A stretch of 48,176 nucleotides of DNA from Akkermansia muciniphila (lineage in GTDB: Bacteria; Verrucomicrobiota; Verrucomicrobiia; Verrucomicrobiales; V1-33). Below, one piece after another: positions 15,630 through 25,088 of this stretch. The stretch is from assembly GCA_945861415.1 (NCBI GenBank), contig CAMAUV010000033.1, forward strand, positions 1-48,176, given 5' to 3'. The notes under the pieces are model-generated. The model did not search any database and was not told the DNA's origin. It worked only from the letters and a program-made list of their open reading frames with translations. Position numbers and translations under genes: made by a program. How positions within the stretch are numbered: position 1 is the first letter of the stretch; each line of letters begins with the position of its first letter.

Positions 15630-15953
15630 CTAAGAACAACAGTCAGAACAAGTCCGGGCGGATTCGTTGCCACCCTCTAGCGTTTCTCCGACTTCAAAGC
15701 GGCGGCGCAGAATTTCCTCTGGTCTGCGTTGCTGTGAGGTGGTGGTCAATCGCATGTCCTTGTTCCTGTCGTAGTCGGCCTTGTCCTTGAAGATGAGGGG
15801 GAGGACTCCCATTCCAATTAGGTTAGAGCGATGGATGCGCTCGAAGCTCTTGGTGATGACGGCTTTGAACCCGAGAATGGCGGTGCCTTTGGCGGCCCAT
15901 TCACGGGAGGATCCCATACCGTAGCCTTCGCCGCCAACGAGAGTGTCAGACCC
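15630..15953 (-). pseudogene. Aconitate hydratase C-terminal fragment
   Basis: Just after an in-frame TAG (15954-15956) the minus-strand frame reads [22 protein letters not shown], then [20 protein letters not shown] and GMGVLPL. These are hallmarks of the swivel domain near the C-terminus of aconitase A/IRP-type enzymes, including the GSSR substrate-binding motif. After LIFKD the similarity I can see stops and the frame continues with 50 unrelated-looking residues to 15630. The large N-terminal domain with the [4Fe-4S] cysteines is missing. This is a truncated gene, perhaps left by a rearrangement next to tRNA-Phe. Confidence 0.75.
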
Positions 15954-16052
15954 CTACCGACCCTCTCCCAATATGGCCCGCCCACGCGCTTCCAACGCCG
16001 GCTCCCCAAAGCAAATTCCTATCACAAACAAAGATCACGAATGTTACCTTGG

Positions 16053-17303
16053 CTACTTGAGCTCACAATTCGGTAGCGCCTTTCTAAAGGCTTCGACGCC
16101 TGCAATAGTAAACTTGGTATCACGAACTTTAAGTTTTCCTAAGCTTTCTAGCGACTTCAAATGTTCCAGATCTGTGTCGGTCAGGGGGTTTTTTTCAATG
16201 TGCAGCTCAGTCAGCTTCGTGAGTTTCCCAATTTCGGGCGGAAGCATGGTGAGTTGGTTACCTTCGAGATACAACCAGATCAGGTTCGTTAGCTGTCCAA
16301 TCTCAGGCGGGAGCGTGGTGAGTTGGTTACCTTCGAGCCCCAGATAAACTAGCTTCGTGAGTTTCCCAATCGCGGACGGGAGCGTGGTGAATTGTTTGCC
16401 ATTGAGGGTCAATCCCGTCAGGTTTGTGAGCTGTCCAATTTCCGGTGGAAGCGTGGTGAGCTGATTACTTTCAAGATACAACCACGTCAGGTTCGTAAGT
16501 TGTCCGATCTCAGGCGGGAGCGTGGTGAATGGGTTTTCTCCAAGCCCGATAATCATCAGCTTCGCGAGTTTCCCAATCACGGGTGGAAGCGTGGCGAATT
16601 GGTTGTTATGGAGAGACAACCCGGTCAGATTCACCAGCTGTGCAATCTCGGGCGGGAGCGTCGAGAGTTGGTTGTCCCAAAGACTCAAATCTATCAGATT
16701 TGTGAGCTGTCCAATCTCTGGGGGGAGCGTCGAGAGTTGGTTGTCCCAGAGCCTCAAATGTGTCAGGTTCATGAGTTGTCCAATTTCGGGCGGGAGCGTC
16801 GACAGATTGTTCCCAGTGAGGCTCAACTGCGTAAGCATTGCGAGTTTACCAATTTCGGGAGGAATCGTGGTGAGTTGGTTTCCTCCAAGGTCCAGATGCT
16901 TCAGCTTCCTGAGCTTTGCAATCTCGATCGGGAATGTGGCGAACTGGTTACGTTTGAGCCCAAGAAACGTCAGGTTTGTGAGCTGATAAATCTCGGGAGG
17001 AAGCGTGGACAATTGGTTATCATGGAGGGTCAACCCGGTCAGGTTTGTAAGCTGTCCAACCTCTGGCGGAAGCGTTCGAAGGCCGCTGAGCGTCAATAAT
17101 TTATGGTCACGCTCAGCGCATTCATACATCTTTTTTAGAGCACGTTGGATTACGGGATCGTTGGTTTTTGCAGCCGCCTCATTGAGTTTCGCGAGAACGG
17201 CTGCTCGGTCATATTCGACCGGTACATTCTCGGCATTGCTGAAGCCGCAAACCAAAGTCAAATGCACAAGAGCAAGCAGCACGGAGTAAGATATTCGAGT
17301 CAT
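16053..17303 (-). CDS. Secreted leucine-rich-repeat protein
   Basis: A 416-residue protein with a signal peptide (MTRISYSVLLALVHLTLVCG) and about 13 consecutive LRRs of 23 residues with the pattern LTNLTxLxLxxNQLxTLPPEIGQ, plus a divergent last repeat and a cap ending ALPNCELK. The repeat class is the bacterial/SDS22-like short LRR; such proteins usually bind other proteins. No transmembrane anchor or enzymatic domain is visible. The DNA of the repeats is so similar that unequal crossing-over or assembly collapse could change the number of repeats. It is the last gene of the eight-gene minus-strand series, 42 bases after the FGE-like gene. GTG/ATG choice is clear: ATG 17303 precedes the signal peptide. 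Confidence 0.92.
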   Translation of the reverse strand: MTRISYSVLLALVHLTLVCGFSNAENVPVEYDRAAVLAKLNEAAAKTNDPVIQRALKKMYECAERDHKLLTLSGLRTLPPEVGQLTNLTGLTLHDNQLSTLPPEIYQLTNLTFLGLKRNQFATFPIEIAKLRKLKHLDLGGNQLTTIPPEIGKLAMLTQLSLTGNNLSTLPPEIGQLMNLTHLRLWDNQLSTLPPEIGQLTNLIDLSLWDNQLSTLPPEIAQLVNLTGLSLHNNQFATLPPVIGKLAKLMIIGLGENPFTTLPPEIGQLTNLTWLYLESNQLTTLPPEIGQLTNLTGLTLNGKQFTTLPSAIGKLTKLVYLGLEGNQLTTLPPEIGQLTNLIWLYLEGNQLTMLPPEIGKLTKLTELHIEKNPLTDTDLEHLKSLESLGKLKVRDTKFTIAGVEAFRKALPNCELK

Positions 17304-17345
17304 GGGTTTTTTCTGTAAAAAATACGATACATCCGAGGCCTTTTC

Positions 17346-18308
17346 CTATTTGTCTGCAGCAACGATGACCCGAAGGCCGTAGTTATAGCGGACCGTCTTG
17401 GGATCGGTCCAGCTGTTGCGTTGTGCAGAGCGGGACACGGTGGGTACGCTGTGAAACGACCCACCGCGCAGAGATGGCTTGTCAGTCTTCGTGGTATTCA
17501 CCGGATCAACACTCGGGGACCTGCTGTAGAAGTCCTTTTCATACCAGTCACTACAGAATTCCCAGACGTTACCGTGCATATCATACAAGCCCCAAGGGTT
17601 GGGCTTCAGCTGGCCGACCCGGTGGGCGTAATCTTCCTTCTGCCCTGCATTTTTCCCGCCGTACCAGCCATAGTCGATGAGTTTAGATAGGTCATCTCCA
17701 AAGGAAAAAGTCGTGGCAGTTCCCGCGCGGCAGGCATACTCCCATTGCGCCTCCGTCGGGAGGGAGACGGTTCTACCCGTCTTCTCCGAAAGCTTATTGC
17801 AGAATTTGACGGCGTCATAAGAGTCAACAAAGGCAACGGGATAGTCGTCAAAGCCTTCTGGTCTTGGCTGTAGACGCATGTATCCCAAGGCCCGTTCTGC
17901 CTTCCAAGGTTCAGTACCCATTACGGCCTTCCACTGGGCCTGCGTTACCTCGTAGATGCCCATGTAGAAGGGCTTGCTGATCGTCACCTCATGCGCAGGA
18001 TACTCGTCGACAAAGTTAATCTCGAAGCCACCGACCTTCTCGACTGTTTCAGCCGGGCTGTCGTGGTTGCCCATCATCAACTTGCCGGCCGGAATGAGCA
18101 CGAGCTTCATCGATACCCCTTTGCCAAGGTCCAGCGTGAGTTGCCCATCAGTCGCCGTATCCCCGGACGCTTCGTTTAAAGAAGCGCCTTTACTCTCATT
18201 CTGCCCAAACGCTAACGGCACCAAGTCTACCTGCGCACCCGTTAGGAGGATTGCTGATAGCAGGACAGCCGAAAACGGTTTCCATCTCAGAATACGTGGG
18301 TGAGTCAT
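17346..18308 (-). CDS. FGE/SUMF1-like (formylglycine-generating fold) protein, exported
   Basis: A 320-residue protein with an N-terminal hydrophobic export signal (FSAVLLSAILLTGAQ) and one FGE-sulfatase (C-lectin-like) domain from about residue 60: MKLVLIPAGKLMMGNHDS, YMGIYEVTQAQWKAVMG, SLPTEAQWEYACRAG, NPWGLYDMHGNVWEFCSDWY and SLRGGSFHSVP. True formylglycine-generating enzymes carry a pair of copper-binding Cys after the GGSF motif; here that stretch reads GGSFHSVPTVSRSAQRN without Cys. It is therefore probably a non-catalytic or differently acting member, as is common in this phylum. No sulfatase gene lies in the operon. It is 37 bases downstream of the DUF1592 gene. Confidence 0.9.
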   Translation of the reverse strand: MTHPRILRWKPFSAVLLSAILLTGAQVDLVPLAFGQNESKGASLNEASGDTATDGQLTLDLGKGVSMKLVLIPAGKLMMGNHDSPAETVEKVGGFEINFVDEYPAHEVTISKPFYMGIYEVTQAQWKAVMGTEPWKAERALGYMRLQPRPEGFDDYPVAFVDSYDAVKFCNKLSEKTGRTVSLPTEAQWEYACRAGTATTFSFGDDLSKLIDYGWYGGKNAGQKEDYAHRVGQLKPNPWGLYDMHGNVWEFCSDWYEKDFYSRSPSVDPVNTTKTDKPSLRGGSFHSVPTVSRSAQRNSWTDPKTVRYNYGLRVIVAADK

Positions 18309-18345
18309 TACTGATTCCTTTGCGATGGATGATGCAGGACTTAAA

Positions 18346-20871
18346 TTATCGTTTTGTGAATGATTTGTCGGTAATGATACTGATCATCAAATCACGCAAT
18401 TTGTAATCGTTCTTCTTTGATTCATCCAAAAGGCGATGAATCGTTTCAGAATCAGCGTAATTCATCTTTCTTCCCATCGCATACTCCGAGAGCTTTGTGA
18501 GGACGTTCTTGGCAATTTTATCTTTGTCTTCCAACATCATTTTTTTTAATCCATCTATCCCCTCGATAGGCCGCCCGTCTCGATCTACGGTAGAGGCGTC
18601 CACTTTCGTCGTGGGTTCGAACTTTTGGGCCGTATGCTCGGTCTTCTTCGTCTTTCCTTCGGCGGTTACTTCGGTCGTTGTCTTGGTTATAACTAACTTC
18701 TGGTAATTCTCGCGAAACCGTCCGAAAACATCGAAATTTTCCAAGGCTAGGCCAAAGGGATCCATCTTGACGTGACAAGAGGCGCAGCTCGGATTGTTAC
18801 GATGCTCATTGATGCTGTCTTTAATGGTGAATGTTTCCGTAGGCGCTTGCAGAGCTCCTCCTGGAATGTTGGGAGGAGGTTCCAGTTCCAGTCCATAGAT
18901 ACTTTTGGCCACCCAAGCCCCCCGATAGAACGGGTTGGTGAACTCGCCATTGGTATTCATCATCAAAATACCCGCCTGCGTTAATAGGCCGCCACGCAAG
19001 GACTCTTTATCCAGCATCACTTTTCGAAAGGCCTTTGCTTGTTGTTGTTTCTTCTCGTTAGCAATGAGCTCCGAGATTTTTGGGGTAACGGCGTTTGGCG
19101 ATTCCGTTTCTTCAGGAATGGTCACCGCATAAATCTGATTCAAAGGTTGATTGATTACCAAAAAATCAGAATCAATGAAATTGAGAAGGCTTAGATTCTC
19201 ATTCAATATTACCTTAAAAAACTCAATACTTTCCTGCCTCATAAAGGGCCTAATTTCTGTAAACCCATTAAATGTTATTTTAAGAAGATCAGTTTGCGGA
19301 TTGACGACATCAATTTTATGAAGTTGGAGCCACTGCTCGGAGAAATCGGTAACGAAACAGTGAGATTTAGGGTCTTCCAGCATCCTTAAGGCCTCCGCAG
19401 AACGAACGCTTGGATCTTTCAACTTCCCTTCAGCGGCCAGCTTGATCAAACGGTCATCAGGCAGTGTATTCCACAAAAAATAAGACAATCTGGAGGCAAT
19501 CGCATACTCATCGAGATCGAGAATATTTCCTTCATACTTATACAAAAAACTGGGTGAGCAGAGCATCATCGTTAAGCCCGATTGAACGGCATCGAAGACA
19601 TTCTGATCTTTTTCATACCTCTTTTTTGCGGCATCGAAAAATAGCGCCAGTTGCTCGTCGCTCACCGGTCGGCGGAAGAGCTTAACGGCCAGCTTTTTAA
19701 TGAATTGTTGATACAGCTCATGGGGGTCAAGGTTCTTAAGGCCTTCATAGTAGGTGTTGTAAAACTCATTTTTTGGAGGCCAACTCTCATAATAGGGACC
19801 AGTCACATCAGCTGAAATGAGGTGAAATAATGCTTTTGGCAGCTTGGAAAAGCTCCCATCCTGCGGCAACGGGGGTATCGGCTTGAGTTTACTTAAATCT
19901 CTGGGCAATGGATAAAAATAGTTGTAACTATAAATAACAGCATTCTGCCCTGGCTCCAGATATACCCGCACGGTATCGCTTAATAAAAAATCTTGGGTGC
20001 TGAGCATTTTTTGACTGATCTGAGGGTCTACATTCGTGGTGATCCTCAACTGTTCATTTTCTTTACCTAGGTCAACCTTGAAATATAAATCTCGTTCCTT
20101 AAGAGGAACGGCTGGATCAATAAACGTAAAATGTCCATTGACCTTCACATCGTAATGGCCGGGAAATTTGTCACCATATTTGAGTCCAAGCCCACGGGAT
20201 GCATCGTCGTAACGATACCCTTCGGTAGTCATACCGTCATTGGTATATTCATAGCCCGCCACTCCATCGCTACCTAATCTGCGCCCTAAACCATTGTCAT
20301 AACTATGATTGGTAGTAGTGGCCTCGGGCATGCCTCCCACGACCTTCTCGGCTATTTCAGCGGCAACTCGGAAATAGCTATCCATGGCATAGGGTGACAT
20401 CACGAGCTTATCACCTTCGTTGTCAAAGCCGTGTCTGGTGTTGTCCACGGGCAAGTGATTTTTGACTTCTAACTTGGTGCAAAAAGCGTCATTGATCGTA
20501 TTCTCATATTCCGCTCGATTTAAACGCGTGAGAATACCTGGTAACGTTGATTTGACTGCCAGGTACTGTTTGGCTAGGAGCTTTTCGTAAACCGCCAACT
20601 CCTCACTTGATGGCTTCTTCTCAGCTTTTTTGGGTGGCATTTCATTTTCTGCCAACACCCCTAACAGTTCATCTAATAAATTATGATCGTTCCAATCGCT
20701 GTCACTAAAGTATTCAAAATTGTGTCCGCCCTTGGCTTCATCATCACCATGACAGCTGACACAGTAAGTGGTTAAGAAGGTTTTATTAAAGTCGAAGTCG
20801 ATATTGCTTTCAACACAATAAGCCAAAGGGGCTGAAGCCGATGCCAGCAACGCTAGGGATAAGATTCTCAT
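18346..20871 (-). CDS. DUF1592/DUF1588 PSD1-type c-type cytochrome
   Basis: An 841-residue exported protein (signal at MRILSLALLASASAPLAY). Residues 37-41 form a CxxCH haem c site (YCVSCHGDD), followed by the family blocks DUF1587 (TRLNRAEYENTINDAF), a ligand-binding-like jelly-roll segment, DUF1595, DUF1592 (ASRLSYFLWNTLPDDRL), DUF1588 (a second CxxCH, SCASCHVKMDPFG, near residue 695) and DUF1585 at the end (MGRKMNYADSETIHRLL). Members accompany DUF1552 genes, and the pair is predicted to act in the periplasm or cell surface in an oxidative process not yet defined. It lies 11 bases after the DUF1552 gene. The DNA here is more AT-rich than its neighbours, suggesting separate origin. Confidence 0.93.
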   Translation of the reverse strand: MRILSLALLASASAPLAYCVESNIDFDFNKTFLTTYCVSCHGDDEAKGGHNFEYFSDSDWNDHNLLDELLGVLAENEMPPKKAEKKPSSEELAVYEKLLAKQYLAVKSTLPGILTRLNRAEYENTINDAFCTKLEVKNHLPVDNTRHGFDNEGDKLVMSPYAMDSYFRVAAEIAEKVVGGMPEATTTNHSYDNGLGRRLGSDGVAGYEYTNDGMTTEGYRYDDASRGLGLKYGDKFPGHYDVKVNGHFTFIDPAVPLKERDLYFKVDLGKENEQLRITTNVDPQISQKMLSTQDFLLSDTVRVYLEPGQNAVIYSYNYFYPLPRDLSKLKPIPPLPQDGSFSKLPKALFHLISADVTGPYYESWPPKNEFYNTYYEGLKNLDPHELYQQFIKKLAVKLFRRPVSDEQLALFFDAAKKRYEKDQNVFDAVQSGLTMMLCSPSFLYKYEGNILDLDEYAIASRLSYFLWNTLPDDRLIKLAAEGKLKDPSVRSAEALRMLEDPKSHCFVTDFSEQWLQLHKIDVVNPQTDLLKITFNGFTEIRPFMRQESIEFFKVILNENLSLLNFIDSDFLVINQPLNQIYAVTIPEETESPNAVTPKISELIANEKKQQQAKAFRKVMLDKESLRGGLLTQAGILMMNTNGEFTNPFYRGAWVAKSIYGLELEPPPNIPGGALQAPTETFTIKDSINEHRNNPSCASCHVKMDPFGLALENFDVFGRFRENYQKLVITKTTTEVTAEGKTKKTEHTAQKFEPTTKVDASTVDRDGRPIEGIDGLKKMMLEDKDKIAKNVLTKLSEYAMGRKMNYADSETIHRLLDESKKNDYKLRDLMISIITDKSFTKR

Positions 20872-20882
20872 TGAACCTTGCC

Positions 20883-22109
20883 TTAAATCCTGGCGCTTCC
20901 ACTGCTGGTAGCGAAACTTTCGATTTCGAGCCCCAGATGCTGCAAGGCTGCGAGGTAGACGTTGTTCCGGTTATCTGCTCCATTAAACTTAATATGTTTA
21001 CCATGCTCAAATCCACCGCCAGCGACAATCACGGGATTATTCTTCATACCGTGAGCGCCTTCTTCTTTGTTAATACTAAGAGAACTGGTGATTAAACAAA
21101 CTGTTTGATCCAATAGAGTTCCGCCCGATTTTGTCTTAGTCGACTTGAGGTTCTCTAAGAAACGAGCCGTCTGCATCATGTAGGCTTGGTCCGCCTCGAT
21201 GTTTTTAATAAAGCCTTCTTCGGTATTAACCGCGTGGGAATCCGTATGATGACCAAGCCAATTCCATTCCGAATACACGTTTGCCACTCGGGTCACATCA
21301 TATTTGAATGCCAGAAAGAGCAAATCCAAATAGGTTGAACGTTGATTGAAATGTGGGCACACTAAAATTTTTTGCAGATACTCACTGAGGCCGTCTGTTT
21401 TGAACTTCACGTTTTCAGGGAATGGCACCTCTACGTGCTCTTGACTCAACCATCGCTCCGATCTTTGGATCGAAATTTCAGATTCACGCAAACTGGAAAA
21501 ATACTCATCCAATTTGGCGCGGTCTTCCTGAGATACCTTACCCATCATTCTCTTGGCGTCATCTCTACTGGCATCCAGCATGGATTTTTTGAGCGTCAGC
21601 AATTCGGCCTGTTTGGTCTTATCGACTTTGCCGAAGATGGTTTGGAATAAAATCTGCACGTCCGCGATTGGGGAAACGGGCAATCCATTCTTCCAGGAAA
21701 TTCCATAGGAATTTCTCTGTTCTACGACCAGATTTCTAATTCGCGTTTCATTACCAATGTGAGCTGCCGCGACCTCATCAACCGAATCTTTAATCAGCTG
21801 GAAATTTCCGGGTTCAGCATATTCTGCGAAAGCGAACATCGTGCTTTCGTGATTCCCGTAGTTCCTCAAATTCGTACAGAGAGTGAAATCGTCCTTCAAG
21901 TTTTCGAGTGGCTGGAAGGTGGAAGAACTCTGGTAGCTCGAGCCCGTCGACGTCGGGAAGTTGTCAGAACACATACCGTTGCCGATATTCATGCAAAACA
22001 GACGGTTCACCTTCCCGGCATCACCGTCCGTCACCCCGCGACCAAAGCTTTCCAAGGCAGGCAACATCAAAACACAACCCGCCGACTTCAACATGTTGCG
22101 CCTATTCAT
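20883..22109 (-). CDS. DUF1552 domain protein paired with the DUF1592 cytochrome
   Basis: A DUF1552 protein of 408 residues if started at ATG 22109, which puts the RR signal (MNRRNMLKSAGCVLMLPALE) at the N-terminus; the frame extends a further 32 codons without family character. The body has the family features GNGMCSDNFP, TLCTNLRNYGNHES, an EVAAAHIGNETRIRNL segment and the C-terminal TSSLSINKEEGAHGMKNNPVI block, corresponding to those in the 533-1840 paralogue. It shares the AT-rich composition of the DUF1592 gene that follows after 11 bases, so the two probably moved together. Function unknown. Confidence 0.9.
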   Translation of the reverse strand: MNRRNMLKSAGCVLMLPALESFGRGVTDGDAGKVNRLFCMNIGNGMCSDNFPTSTGSSYQSSSTFQPLENLKDDFTLCTNLRNYGNHESTMFAFAEYAEPGNFQLIKDSVDEVAAAHIGNETRIRNLVVEQRNSYGISWKNGLPVSPIADVQILFQTIFGKVDKTKQAELLTLKKSMLDASRDDAKRMMGKVSQEDRAKLDEYFSSLRESEISIQRSERWLSQEHVEVPFPENVKFKTDGLSEYLQKILVCPHFNQRSTYLDLLFLAFKYDVTRVANVYSEWNWLGHHTDSHAVNTEEGFIKNIEADQAYMMQTARFLENLKSTKTKSGGTLLDQTVCLITSSLSINKEEGAHGMKNNPVIVAGGGFEHGKHIKFNGADNRNNVYLAALQHLGLEIESFATSSGSARI

Positions 22110-22236
22110 AGTCACAGATTTCTGGTTTTGAATGGATCTCATACCCTTACAATTCCACAGGTCGGGCACTTTACACAGACAATTTTCAAGAAAATGACAG
22201 AGCATTCAATTCCTTCCGACTCAATCAACTTGGCCT

Positions 22237-22764
22237 TCAGTCACGGGGGCGGCCTACACCGGCAACTCGCTTACGCCGCACGAGATACGGCATTAGAAAG
22301 AGATGGACCCCGGTGAGTAGCAAGGCGGCAAGTAGGATGCCAGCGGGCAGGAAGACCCAAAGCTTGAAATGATCGTTGAAGTAAGACCCGTCATGAATGC
22401 TCTCGATCAGGTCGGAGCGGCGGAAGGCCACGTGCAGGATCTCGGCTGTCCCGGTGTCGATCTGGATCTCATATCGGTTCTTGCACTGCACTTTAACCAC
22501 GCCGTTACCGGGCCTTACGTCTAGCCGGTCAACATCTTCCCAAGACTCAATCTCTGCCTCGGGGACGGTCTTCGCGACCTCGAGAATTCGCTCAAAGCCG
22601 ATTGTGGGTTCTGTCCCGGCACCGTCTTGGGTCGGCGGCTGGATGTAGGCTACGTCCTTCTTCAATTGCAGGACAATGCCGGAGAAGATGATGATCGTGA
22701 TCGGCAGCAGGGCGATGATGGACCCCCACCGATGAAACCCGCGGCTGAGCTTGGAGAGTTTCAT
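22237..22764 (-). CDS. PepSY-associated two-TM membrane protein
   Basis: A 175-residue protein with an N-terminal PepSY_TM-like start (LSRGFHRWGSIIALLPITI, first membrane segment to about residue 33), a periplasmic PepSY-like domain (residues about 50-125, with NRYEIQIDTGTAEILHVA) and a second membrane segment (WVFLPAGILLAALLLTG). The final VHLFLMPYLVRRKR tail is cytoplasmic by the positive-inside rule. Such short PepSY proteins occur beside secreted redox and peptidase systems and may hold or inhibit partners. It lies 8 bases after the BNR-propeller gene, so it is cotranscribed. No haem-binding or reductase domain is visible. Confidence 0.85.
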   Translation of the reverse strand: MKLSKLSRGFHRWGSIIALLPITIIIFSGIVLQLKKDVAYIQPPTQDGAGTEPTIGFERILEVAKTVPEAEIESWEDVDRLDVRPGNGVVKVQCKNRYEIQIDTGTAEILHVAFRRSDLIESIHDGSYFNDHFKLWVFLPAGILLAALLLTGVHLFLMPYLVRRKRVAGVGRPRD

Positions 22765-22772
22765 GCCGAGTG

Positions 22773-25040
22773 CTACTTCACCATCTCCTGCTTAATCTTC
22801 TGAATCTCCTTGGCATGGAGGACAAAGACGCTTCGGCCATGAGTGCCTGCGACAAGGTCGCCGGTCCCCGCATGGAGTGCCAGATCATGCACCGGGCAGG
22901 TCGGCAGCGTCTTGCAGAGCGAGTGCCAAGTCTTTCCCTTGTCGATGGAACAATAGGCTCCCAGCTCGGTCCCAACATACAGAATGTCCTGATCGGTCGG
23001 GTCTTCGCGTATCACATTGATTGACTCTGAGGGCATGTTGTTGACAATTGATTTCCAAGTCTCACCGAAGTCGGTCGAGATATACAGATAGGCCTCAAAA
23101 TCGTCCTCACGGTATCCCGTCAGGGAAACAAACGCGGTCCCTTCATCATACTTCGATGCGACAACGCGGCTGACCCATCTATTCGGCAGGCCCTTGTTGA
23201 TCTTTGTCCAAGTAGCGCCGTCGTCCTTTGTCACATGCAGTTGCCCGTCATCCGTTCCAGCATAGAGCAAGCCATTCTTCAGTGCGGATTCGGAGATGTC
23301 GGTGATGGTTCCGAAAGGAACGTCTCCTTGTCTTTCCGGTCCCGGATTGGTTGACAGGTCGGGGCTGATGCATTTCCACTGGTCGCCCCGGTGCTCGCTC
23401 TTGAATACGTAGTTGGCGCCGGCGTAGAGCGTCCTAGAGTCGTAATGCGACAGGATGAAGGGAGTCATCCAGTTGAATCGCAGTTGCTTCCCCTCCGGCG
23501 CTGAGTCGGGTCGGATGCCACGACGCGCACCTGTCTTTAGATCTCTTCGCTCCATCCCGCCAAACATGCCTTCGGTATACATCGTATCCAGGGCGTTCGG
23601 GTCGATCAGGGTAACGAAATTGTCGCCGCCATGGTCCCACTCCCAGTGCTCCTCGCCGAGGACCATCGGTTTCGCCTCACCACCAAGCACGCCGTTATCT
23701 TGGGTGCCGCCCCATATCTTGTACGGCTCACGTGCGTCGACCGAGATGGCGTAGAACTCGGCGATGGGCAGCGTGTTGACGTGGAGCCACGTCTTGGCCC
23801 GGTCGTGCGAGATATAGAGCCCGCCATCGGTAGCCAGCATGAGCCGATCGGGATCGTCGGGATCGATGAACATGTCGTGATTGTCGCAATGGGGAGTGGC
23901 GCGCCGGGCTTTGTACGAAAGCATGGGAATGGTGCGCTCGGAAATAATGCTCTGGGTCTTCCCTGCGTCAGGTGAATAGAGAAGGTTGAAACCCACGATG
24001 AAGATCTCGTCTTCGTTGTCCGGCATGACCCTGATGAGGCAGAAATCATAACCGATCCCCGTCTTCACATCGCCCTCATGGGTTTTGCGCCAGCTCTCAC
24101 CCTTGTTGTCGGATCGATAGACTTCGCCCCCCACGCCGCGGTGGTCGCAGATGAGGTAGAGAACATTCGGATTGGAGGCCGCGATGGTGATGCCCATTCT
24201 GCCAACCTTCTCACCGGTGGGTAGCCCCTTGGTCAAAAGCTTCCACGTCTCGCCCGCGTCGGTCGACTTGTAGATTCCGCTGCCGGGACCGGCGACCACA
24301 TTATTCCAAGCCTTCCTGTCGCGCTCCCAGGCAACGGCATACAGGGTCTTGCTGTCGGACGGGTCCATGGCGACTTCCACGACGCCGACCTTCTCGGAGA
24401 TATAGAGGATCTTCTCCCAAGTCTTGCCACCGTCAGTGGTCTTGAAGACGCCGCGCTGTTTGTTGTAGGTGTACTGGTGGCCGAGGGCAGCGACATACAC
24501 GACGTCATTATTCTCAGGGTCGATGATGACGCGGCCGATGTGGTGCGTGTCGTTGAGCCCCATGTTCTGCCATTTGCCCCCCGCGTCGGTAGACTTGAAT
24601 ACGCCCGTCCCGGCAATAGAACTGCGCGCCATGTGCGGCTCGCCGGTGCCAACCCAGACGAGGTTCGGATCTTTGTCGGATACCGTTACGACCGCGATAG
24701 AGGAAGTCGACTCGCTCTCAAAGATCGGTCTCCACGTCGTGCCGTTGTTGACGGATTTCCAGAGATTACCGGACCCGGAGCCGCAGTAGAGGCTCGACTT
24801 CCGCTTTTTGACCGACCAAATGCTCTCGATCTTTCCGCCCTGGATCCTAGGACCAACAGCCGTCCACTCGACATCCTTGAATATCGACGATTCTCTCAGC
24901 TTCACGTGTTGCTCCCAGGCCTTCATGCGCACCTCGGACGGCGTGGCCGGACCGACCTCCACTTCGGCCGAGAGGCGCAGTGGCGCGATCATTGAAACCA
25001 TGAACAGGTAGATACTCAAGGTGCTGGTTCTATTAGTCAT
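22773..25040 (-). CDS. Exported sortilin/VPS10-like BNR propeller protein
   Basis: A 755-residue protein with a signal peptide (LSIYLFMVSMIAPLRLSA) and about ten Asp-box (BNR) repeats of the form SxDxGxTW, for example TTDGGKTWEK, STDAGETWKL, TKDDGATWTK, STDFGETWKS and SIDKGKTWHS. They are spread over the whole length, giving two stacked or one large ten-bladed propeller like VPS10/sortilin and xyloglucanase-type proteins. No catalytic residues of a glycoside hydrolase are evident, so a binding role is more likely. In related verrucomicrobial proteins such propellers are annotated as glycosyl hydrolases without proof. The gene is 48 bases downstream of the S9 peptidase. Confidence 0.9.
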   Translation of the reverse strand: MTNRTSTLSIYLFMVSMIAPLRLSAEVEVGPATPSEVRMKAWEQHVKLRESSIFKDVEWTAVGPRIQGGKIESIWSVKKRKSSLYCGSGSGNLWKSVNNGTTWRPIFESESTSSIAVVTVSDKDPNLVWVGTGEPHMARSSIAGTGVFKSTDAGGKWQNMGLNDTHHIGRVIIDPENNDVVYVAALGHQYTYNKQRGVFKTTDGGKTWEKILYISEKVGVVEVAMDPSDSKTLYAVAWERDRKAWNNVVAGPGSGIYKSTDAGETWKLLTKGLPTGEKVGRMGITIAASNPNVLYLICDHRGVGGEVYRSDNKGESWRKTHEGDVKTGIGYDFCLIRVMPDNEDEIFIVGFNLLYSPDAGKTQSIISERTIPMLSYKARRATPHCDNHDMFIDPDDPDRLMLATDGGLYISHDRAKTWLHVNTLPIAEFYAISVDAREPYKIWGGTQDNGVLGGEAKPMVLGEEHWEWDHGGDNFVTLIDPNALDTMYTEGMFGGMERRDLKTGARRGIRPDSAPEGKQLRFNWMTPFILSHYDSRTLYAGANYVFKSEHRGDQWKCISPDLSTNPGPERQGDVPFGTITDISESALKNGLLYAGTDDGQLHVTKDDGATWTKINKGLPNRWVSRVVASKYDEGTAFVSLTGYREDDFEAYLYISTDFGETWKSIVNNMPSESINVIREDPTDQDILYVGTELGAYCSIDKGKTWHSLCKTLPTCPVHDLALHAGTGDLVAGTHGRSVFVLHAKEIQKIKQEMVK

Positions 25041-25088
25041 AAGGATTGATTTCCATGGAGTGTGGTAAGGCGAGCGGTCCCTTGGACG

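Noticed and set aside
16053..17303. Regular 69-base repeats, considered as a CRISPR or satellite array
   Set aside because: The repeats translate to a canonical LRR protein with signal peptide; no spacers and no cas genes.
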